A stretch of DNA of 64,000 nucleotides, taken from positions 98,582 to 162,581 of the forward strand of contig JABMOM010000040.1 of NCBI GenBank assembly GCA_013204105.1, written 5' to 3'. Positions 59,787-64,000 of the stretch are shown one piece after another (the first letter of the stretch is position 1; the number at the start of each line of letters is the position of its first letter). This stretch comes from Flavobacteriales bacterium. GTDB lineage: Bacteria > Bacteroidota > Bacteroidia > Flavobacteriales_G > Salibacteraceae. The position numbers and the translations under genes were made by a program. The notes below the pieces were generated by a model. That model saw only the letters and a program-made list of their open reading frames with translations. It did no database searches and had not been told where the DNA came from.

Positions 59787-60668
59787 TTAGAATTTTAGTT
59801 GTTCGTCCTTGTCCCACAGGCCCCAATAAGCACCGACATCTCCTTCAGCACCAACCTTCCATGATTCATCGAATGAAGTGAAGTAAAACATCTGAATATC
59901 AGCCTCATGTGCCCACCGTTGCGCGTCGATAAAATATTGCTTTGCTCTGTCGTGCGACGGCTTAGCTCCGTGAAACGATTGTCCTTGGCTCGGCCATCCG
60001 GTCTCGGTGATGATCACCTTTTTCCCACCCGCAGCTCGCTGAGCTCTTCGGTACATATCCTTCATGTAGAGGATTGAATATTCAAACATGCAGCCTTCCC
60101 AGAAGGGATAGCAGTTGGACAACACAACATCGCAGGCCGCGGTGATCGCTGGGCGGTTTTCAAATTCGTAGTAGGCATCGACATAACCAACGGGAATGTG
60201 TGGTATGGTCGCCTTAACACGTTCGATGTGCGCGAGCAATTCCTCCTCTGGAAGATCCTCGCGGTACATCACTTCGTTACCAACGGCAGCTATGTCCACC
60301 ATTCCATCCTTGGCCAGCTTCAATAGGGCTTGAATTTCTTCTTCGTTCTTTTCCGCATCCGTTCCCAACCACGCTCCGACGAGGGTCTTGATGCCCATCT
60401 CCTTCGCAATGCGCGGAATCAATTCGTTCCCCTCCGTACAGGAGAAGGATCGAATCCAGGATGTGTAGGGAGCGATGATCTCCATCCGTCGCCGGATTTG
60501 TGCTTCTGTAATGGCTTGTCCGGGTTCTTGTCCTTCTTCATAAGGACTGAATCCAATGCCGTGCATACCCAATTCCAAGGTCTCCTGAAACGAAAGCGCC
60601 CCATCTGTGGCGGCTTTCCGAAGCCCGCTGTTGGTCAATGCCAATACCCTATCCTCGCGATAACTCAT
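59787..60668 (-). CDS. GH17-like 1,3-beta-glucan hydrolase (second paralogue)
   Basis: A 293-residue paralogue. The acid/base Glu is in DIAAVGNEVMYRED and the nucleophile in KVIITETGWPSQGQ. The opening LGMHGIGFSPYEEGQEPGQA and LSNCYPFWEGC are recognisable. No signal peptide is present. The product would be a cytoplasmic glucosidase or glucan hydrolase acting on imported laminari-oligosaccharides. No transporter (MFS, TBDT, SusD) lies in the set. The inverted repeat ATTATTG-N4-CAATAAT at 60682-60699, just before the start, may be an operator. Confidence 0.83.
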   Translation of the reverse strand: MSYREDRVLALTNSGLRKAATDGALSFQETLELGMHGIGFSPYEEGQEPGQAITEAQIRRRMEIIAPYTSWIRSFSCTEGNELIPRIAKEMGIKTLVGAWLGTDAEKNEEEIQALLKLAKDGMVDIAAVGNEVMYREDLPEEELLAHIERVKATIPHIPVGYVDAYYEFENRPAITAACDVVLSNCYPFWEGCMFEYSILYMKDMYRRAQRAAGGKKVIITETGWPSQGQSFHGAKPSHDRAKQYFIDAQRWAHEADIQMFYFTSFDESWKVGAEGDVGAYWGLWDKDEQLKF

Positions 60669-60681
60669 ATTGTTCTAAACG

Positions 60682-60699
60682 ATTATTGGGGACAATAAT
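60682..60699. promoter_or_regulatory. Inverted repeat before the laminarin gene set
   Basis: ATTATTG-GGGA-CAATAAT is a perfect 7-bp inverted repeat, ending 14 bases from the GH17 start codon. It could be a repressor or activator operator for the GH17-GH17-GH16 transcript, or simply part of the AU-rich leader. No regulator gene is adjacent. Confidence 0.3.
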
Positions 60700-60748
60700 A
60701 GCGAAAGATTTTACCTTTTGGTTCTTTTTACTATTAGATTCTCAAAAG

Positions 60749-60780
60749 GATCTAGGGGCTAGGAACTAGGAGCTAGGGGA
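60749..60780. repeat. G-rich CTAGGG-type repeat fragment
   Basis: GATCTAGGGGCTAGGAACTAGGAGCTAGGGG lies between the acyltransferase and GH17 genes. It is the same G-rich module as at 42150-42198. Confidence 0.65.
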
Positions 60781-60789
60781 AGGCCTTGT

Positions 60790-61695
60790 TTATTGATCTC
60801 TTGCGTCCAGTGGTTTTTGGAGTTCGTCGCCTTCTGGTCGGCTGCGCTTCCAACGTTTGTGGCTCCAAAGCCAATACTCTGGCTGCCTTCTGATCGTGTC
60901 TTCGAGCATGCGGGTGTGGGTCTGGGTGATCCAGCCGTACTCGGTCTCATTGGGGGATGCGGTGATGTCGAATAAGGAGAATTCGAAGTGGCCGCGTTTA
61001 ACTTTTTGGATGATGCCGTAGACAACGGGCATGTCGTATTCCTTCGCGAACTTCTCTGCACCGAATTGGACGGGGGTCTCTTGATTAAGGAAGGTCATCC
61101 AATAAGCGCGTTGCTTCCTGCTGGGCGCCTGATCGGAACCAAAGATGGTAGCGGTGAGCTCGTTCTTGGAAGACGCCAGGTTCTCTCGAATCTGCGCGAT
61201 GGAAAGCATGAACAGTCCATACTTCGACCGACTCGTCCGGACTTTGCCATCCATGTACTTATCCTGCAGCGGGGTGTACAAGGCCACCGTCTTGTGTTTG
61301 ATGCTCTTGTCGATGGCCAGTGCAAGCCACTCCCAATTGCCGTAATGGCCGCCTACAATGACCACGCTCTTGCCTTGGTCAAAGTAGCGGTCGATGACCT
61401 CTGGGTTCATGATCTTCATCCGCTTTTGCACTTGCGCGTAGGTAGTGTTAAACCCCTTTAACCCTTCGATCACCAAGTCGCACAAATGGCGATAGAACTT
61501 CTGCTCTATCTCGAGTAGTTCCTCATCGCTCTTCTCCGGAAAGGAGCGTTCTAAATTCTGCGCCACCACAGAGCGGCGGTACTTGAAGACGCCGTAGAGC
61601 ACCAGGTACAACACATCCGAAAGGCGGTACAACAAGCCAAAGGGCAGGTAGGATATCGGGAGGATAACGAGGTAGTAGAGGAGCATGCTTAGCAT
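60790..61695 (-). CDS. Lysophospholipid/lipid A acyltransferase (LpxL/HtrB family)
   Basis: A 301-residue inner-membrane acyltransferase that adds a secondary acyl chain to lipid A or a similar lipid. An N-terminal hydrophobic helix (SMLLYYLVILPISYLPFG) is followed by the catalytic HxxxxE-type motif in VIVGGHYGNWEWLALAIDK and the typical FGSDQAPSRKQRAYWM and AEKFAKEYDMPVVYGII segments. Family length is usual (about 300). The position upstream of the laminarin set is probably coincidental. A TGCTGCTTTGCAGCGGGG repeat lies just upstream. Confidence 0.9.
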   Translation of the reverse strand: MLSMLLYYLVILPISYLPFGLLYRLSDVLYLVLYGVFKYRRSVVAQNLERSFPEKSDEELLEIEQKFYRHLCDLVIEGLKGFNTTYAQVQKRMKIMNPEVIDRYFDQGKSVVIVGGHYGNWEWLALAIDKSIKHKTVALYTPLQDKYMDGKVRTSRSKYGLFMLSIAQIRENLASSKNELTATIFGSDQAPSRKQRAYWMTFLNQETPVQFGAEKFAKEYDMPVVYGIIQKVKRGHFEFSLFDITASPNETEYGWITQTHTRMLEDTIRRQPEYWLWSHKRWKRSRPEGDELQKPLDARDQ

Positions 61696-61888
61696 ACGGC
61701 GAAGTTAGGAATATGCTGCTTTGCAGCGGGGTCGGTCTGGTCGATTCCATTCCCTTTTTAACGCACCCTCTCTTCCGCATAGGGGTAGCCAGGAATTTGA
61801 CGCGGTATGTAATGGCGTTATGCGCGTATCAGGTCCAGATGCAATCCGATTTTATCGATTCGATTGGTGCTTTGATTTACTCTTTCTT

Positions 61889-61912
61889 CCACTTTGTCTT
61901 GATACAAAGTGG
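61889..61912. repeat. Perfect inverted repeat in a gene-free region
   Basis: CCACTTTGT-CTTGAT-ACAAAGTGG is a perfect 9-bp stem with a 6-base loop. It is followed by AGCAAAAATCAAGGC. There is no T run on either strand, and flanking frames look like chance ORFs. I recall similar ACTTTGTCTTGA(T/C)ACAAAGT elements in other Bacteroidota intergenic regions; this is recollection only. The rest of 61740-62040 holds nothing I can support. Confidence 0.5.
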
Positions 61913-62059
61913 AGCAAAAATCAAGGCTGTGGAAAGCTTCCGCAACCTGCTCTTCATGCAGACTAAGTTCGAGCGCATGATCTCCTTCGGAGCTTTGCGT
62001 TCTCACTAAGTCCACATTTCGATCAGAACGCGGAATCTTTCCAAGGCCGGTCCTTTGAT

Positions 62060-62285
62060 TGCGGGGAGTGGGGAGTGGGGATTAGCTCGCTTCGGTTGGG
62101 ATATAGGGAGTAGGGAATAGTTGATTAGAGAATTAGAGGATCAGACCATTAGTCCATTAGTGCATTAGCTCATTGAACTTGCAGTTGAAATTGAAGTTCC
62201 TAAAGGAGGTTCTCGATACATCACGCCAGGGGCGACAATCGAACTGACCTCTTTGGATGAGCTCCCTACTCACTTTTAGCTTTTA
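62060..62285 (+). repeat. Mosaic intergenic repeat, forward orientation, overlapping the 3' end of a gene
   Basis: In order: GGGGAGTGGGGAGTGGGGATTAGCTCGC (62064-62091), GGGAGTAGGGAATAGTTGATTAGAG (about 62106-62130), AGGATCAGACCATTAGTCCATTAGTGCATTAGCTCATTG (62137-62175), hexamers AACTTGCAGTTGAAATTGAAG (62176-62196), palindrome GGTTCTCGATACATCACGCCAGGGGCGACAATCGAACTGACCTC (62209-62252), and CTCCCTACTCACTTTTAGCTTTTAGCTTTTCACT (62262-62295). The flavoprotein stop codon at 62266-62268 lies inside the last module. Confidence 0.82.
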
Positions 62286-63840
62286 GCTTTTCACTAAAAC
62301 AAGCTTTCCCCGCGCACTTCTTCCCGTCTATGGCTGCTGATATGATGCCGCCTGCGTAGCCTGCTCCTTCTCCGCAGGGGTATAGGCCTTTTACTTGGGT
62401 ATGCTCTAGGGTATCTCGGTCTCTTGGAATGCGGACTGGAGAGGATGAGCGCGTTTCTGGGGCGTGTACCACGGCTTCGTTGGTGAGGTAGCCGGGCATG
62501 GATATTTCAAATTCTTTGAAGCCTTGCTGTAGGCTTCTATAGATGAATTCGGGAAGTACACTCCCCAGTTCTACCGATGTGATTCCTGGGACGTAGCTAG
62601 AGGCCGGAAGGTCCTTGGATGTCTTTCCTTCAACGAAGTCTACCAAGCGCTGGGCTGGAACGCGTTGCGTGCCACCGGCCATTTTCCAGGCTTTCTGTTC
62701 TATGCTTTTTTGAAACTCCATACCGGCCAAGGGACCGTGGGATTCGAAGGCGTTGAAGTCTGTGAGGGTCAATGCTACCACAATACCCGAATTGGCGGTG
62801 CTCTGATCACGCTTGCTAGGTGACCAGCCGTTGGTGACTACTTCGCCGGGTGCTGTGGCGCTAGGGGCGATGATGCCACCTGGGCACATGCAGAAAGAGT
62901 ACACGCCCCTGCCTCCTACTTGCTTCACAAAGTTGTAAGGCGATGGCGGAAGATAGGGTCCGCGCACGTCGCACTTGTATTGCAGTGAGTCGATCAGTGC
63001 CTGTGGGTGCTCTACCCTCACCCCGATGGCGAAGGGCTTTGCTTCAATGGCGATCTCCTTGCGGTAGAGCAATTCAAAGATGTCGCGGGCGCTGTGACCC
63101 GTGGCGAGAATGACTTTATCAGCAAGGATCTCTTCTTTCTCATTGCAAACGACACCTTGGATGGCTCCGTCCTTCACGGTAAGGTCCGTAACCCGCTGGT
63201 TGAACCGCACCTCTCCACCGTGCTGGGTGATGCATTCGCGAATAGCAGTAATGATCGCAGGAAGTTTATTGGTCCCAATGTGCGGATGCGCTTCCACCAA
63301 AATATCTGGATCTGCTCCAAACCCAACCAGGATGCGAAGGATGCGGTCTACGTCTCCCCGTTTCTTTGAACGGGTATACAATTTACCGTCGCTGTAGGTT
63401 CCTGCTCCCCCCTCGCCGAAGCAGTAGTTGGATTCAGGGTTCACTACATGTTCTAAATTCAAAGCTTTCAGGTCACGTCGACGAGCGCGTACATCTTTAC
63501 CGCGTTCAAGTACGATGGGCTTTCGCCCCATTTCTAGGCACTCCAGCGCCGCGAACAAGCCAGCGGGACCCGAGCCTATAATGATCACCGGAGCGGCGTT
63601 CGTGACGTCCTTAAAGTCCGGCAATAAAATCGGTTCGGGAGTATAGTCCTCTCCCACATACAGCTCCAGTCGAAGGTTGATTTTCACGTGGCGTTGGCGG
63701 GCATCCACGGAACGTTTGAGGATCTGCACGTGCGTTAGCTCATCCAGCGGAATGCCGCTAGCCTCAGCAGCAGCTTCACGTAAAAGTTCAGGTGTCGCGG
63801 CAATCTCAGGGTCGGTAAGGAGCTGGAGGCTTATTGGCAT
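62266..63840 (-). CDS. COG2509-type FAD-dependent dehydrogenase
   Basis: A 524-residue flavoprotein. The N-terminal 90 residues form a small alpha/beta domain usual in the COG2509 group. The FAD-binding Rossmann motif is PVIIIGSGPAGLFAALECLE (about residues 90-109), followed by VLERGKDVRARRRD, FGEGGAGTYSDGKLYTR, KVILATGHSARDIFELL, and the C-terminal YPCGEGAGYAGGIISAAIDG. The electron partners and substrate are unknown for this group. The final residues, SEKLKAKSE, are encoded by the mosaic repeat heptamer module, so the native stop may have been replaced. Confidence 0.9.
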   Translation of the reverse strand: MPISLQLLTDPEIAATPELLREAAAEASGIPLDELTHVQILKRSVDARQRHVKINLRLELYVGEDYTPEPILLPDFKDVTNAAPVIIIGSGPAGLFAALECLEMGRKPIVLERGKDVRARRRDLKALNLEHVVNPESNYCFGEGGAGTYSDGKLYTRSKKRGDVDRILRILVGFGADPDILVEAHPHIGTNKLPAIITAIRECITQHGGEVRFNQRVTDLTVKDGAIQGVVCNEKEEILADKVILATGHSARDIFELLYRKEIAIEAKPFAIGVRVEHPQALIDSLQYKCDVRGPYLPPSPYNFVKQVGGRGVYSFCMCPGGIIAPSATAPGEVVTNGWSPSKRDQSTANSGIVVALTLTDFNAFESHGPLAGMEFQKSIEQKAWKMAGGTQRVPAQRLVDFVEGKTSKDLPASSYVPGITSVELGSVLPEFIYRSLQQGFKEFEISMPGYLTNEAVVHAPETRSSSPVRIPRDRDTLEHTQVKGLYPCGEGAGYAGGIISAAIDGKKCAGKACFSEKLKAKSE

Positions 63841-63854
63841 CGTGCGAAGGTAGC

Positions 63855-64000
63855 TCTCTGCTGCTTCGCGGCGGGGAGTAGTTGATTAGCTCATTAGCAC
63901 ATTGAAGTTGAAATTGAGATTGAACTCGTTCTCAATACATCCACGCCCTTGGCGTGGCCACTCGAACTAACATCCTAAGAGGAGCCTCACCAATCACCAA
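63855..64000 (+). repeat. Mosaic intergenic repeat, forward orientation, cut by window end
   Basis: GCTGCTTCGCGGCGGGGAGTAGTTGATTAGCTCATTAGCACATTG (63860-63904), hexamers AAGTTGAAATTGAGATTGAACTC (63905-63927), palindrome GTTCTCAATACATCCACGCCCTTGGCGTGGCCACTCGAACTAACATC (63928-63974), then AGAGGAGCC. The module order is the same as at 62.1 kb. The TTTTCAC module would be expected just beyond the window. Confidence 0.78.

Noticed and set aside
61713..62009. Plus-strand ORFs of 98 and 81 codons after the acyltransferase
   Set aside because: They overlap one another in different frames, include repeat pieces and a hairpin, and have no recognisable features.

Overview
The window looks like chromosome from a free-living, probably marine Bacteroidota of the Flavobacteriales type. 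The main signs are five proteins with type IX secretion (T9SS) C-terminal sorting domains, SprB-type repeats, a GH16 laminarinase with GH17 partners, a DUF2911 protein, a GH3 acyl-amide synthetase, TAnnTTTG-like promoter boxes and few strong Shine-Dalgarno sites. It is mostly ordinary core and accessory genome. I saw no prophage, transposase, CRISPR array or rRNA. There is one tRNA, Asp-GTC.

Layout. 0-7 kb: a membrane-anchored winged-helix regulator, a secreted orphan, a YfiT/DinB enzyme, a decayed GH3 3' end, a LamG T9SS cargo protein, the intact GH3 gene and MarC. 7-17 kb: a SprB-repeat protein, aminopeptidase P, rpmB (L28), cinA, a nucleoside phosphorylase, a SirB1-type protein, a fatty-acid desaturase and an alpha/beta hydrolase. 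17-24 kb: a closely packed minus-strand operon (beta-propeller outer-membrane protein, half-size TauE, M20 amidohydrolase, lipoprotein, SCO1, cytochrome c). 24-30 kb: glyoxalase-II-like hydrolase, MscS, TonB-dependent-type receptor, acetyltransferase, thioredoxin, bestrophin. 30-34 kb: a stress-flavoured stretch (alcohol dehydrogenase relic, APC permease, small Lys-rich protein, HPF/RaiA, acidic protein) lying on the 3' side of tRNA-Asp. 34-50 kb: T9SS proteins, pyruvate phosphate dikinase, an AlkA-type glycosylase, a thioredoxin-fold protein with a TPR-SpoIIE phosphatase, and RecQ. 50-54 kb: an ECF42-type sigma factor with three YCII/DGPF proteins and a YHS protein, then a DUF2911-TPR protein. 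54-64 kb: a YfiR-like protein, two tandem alpha/beta hydrolases, the laminarin set (exported GH16, two GH17 without signal peptides), a lipid A-type acyltransferase and a COG2509 flavoprotein.

The most unusual feature is non-coding. Many intergenic gaps carry the same mosaic repeat, with modules in a fixed order: GGGGATTAGGG-type G-rich runs, a GAGC..GCTC block, an ATTAG/CATTAGCTCATTG block, degenerate GTTGAA hexamers, a CTCGATAC..ACTCGAACTGAC imperfect palindrome, and TTTTCAC heptamers that abut stop codons. Copies occur in both orientations, and one appears to supply the last codons of a gene. I cannot assign it a function. The second notable point is a diverged copy of the GH3 3' end placed so that, with the intact gene, it flanks the LamG gene.

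All calls rest on reading the sequence and on knowledge of protein families. No searches were run.
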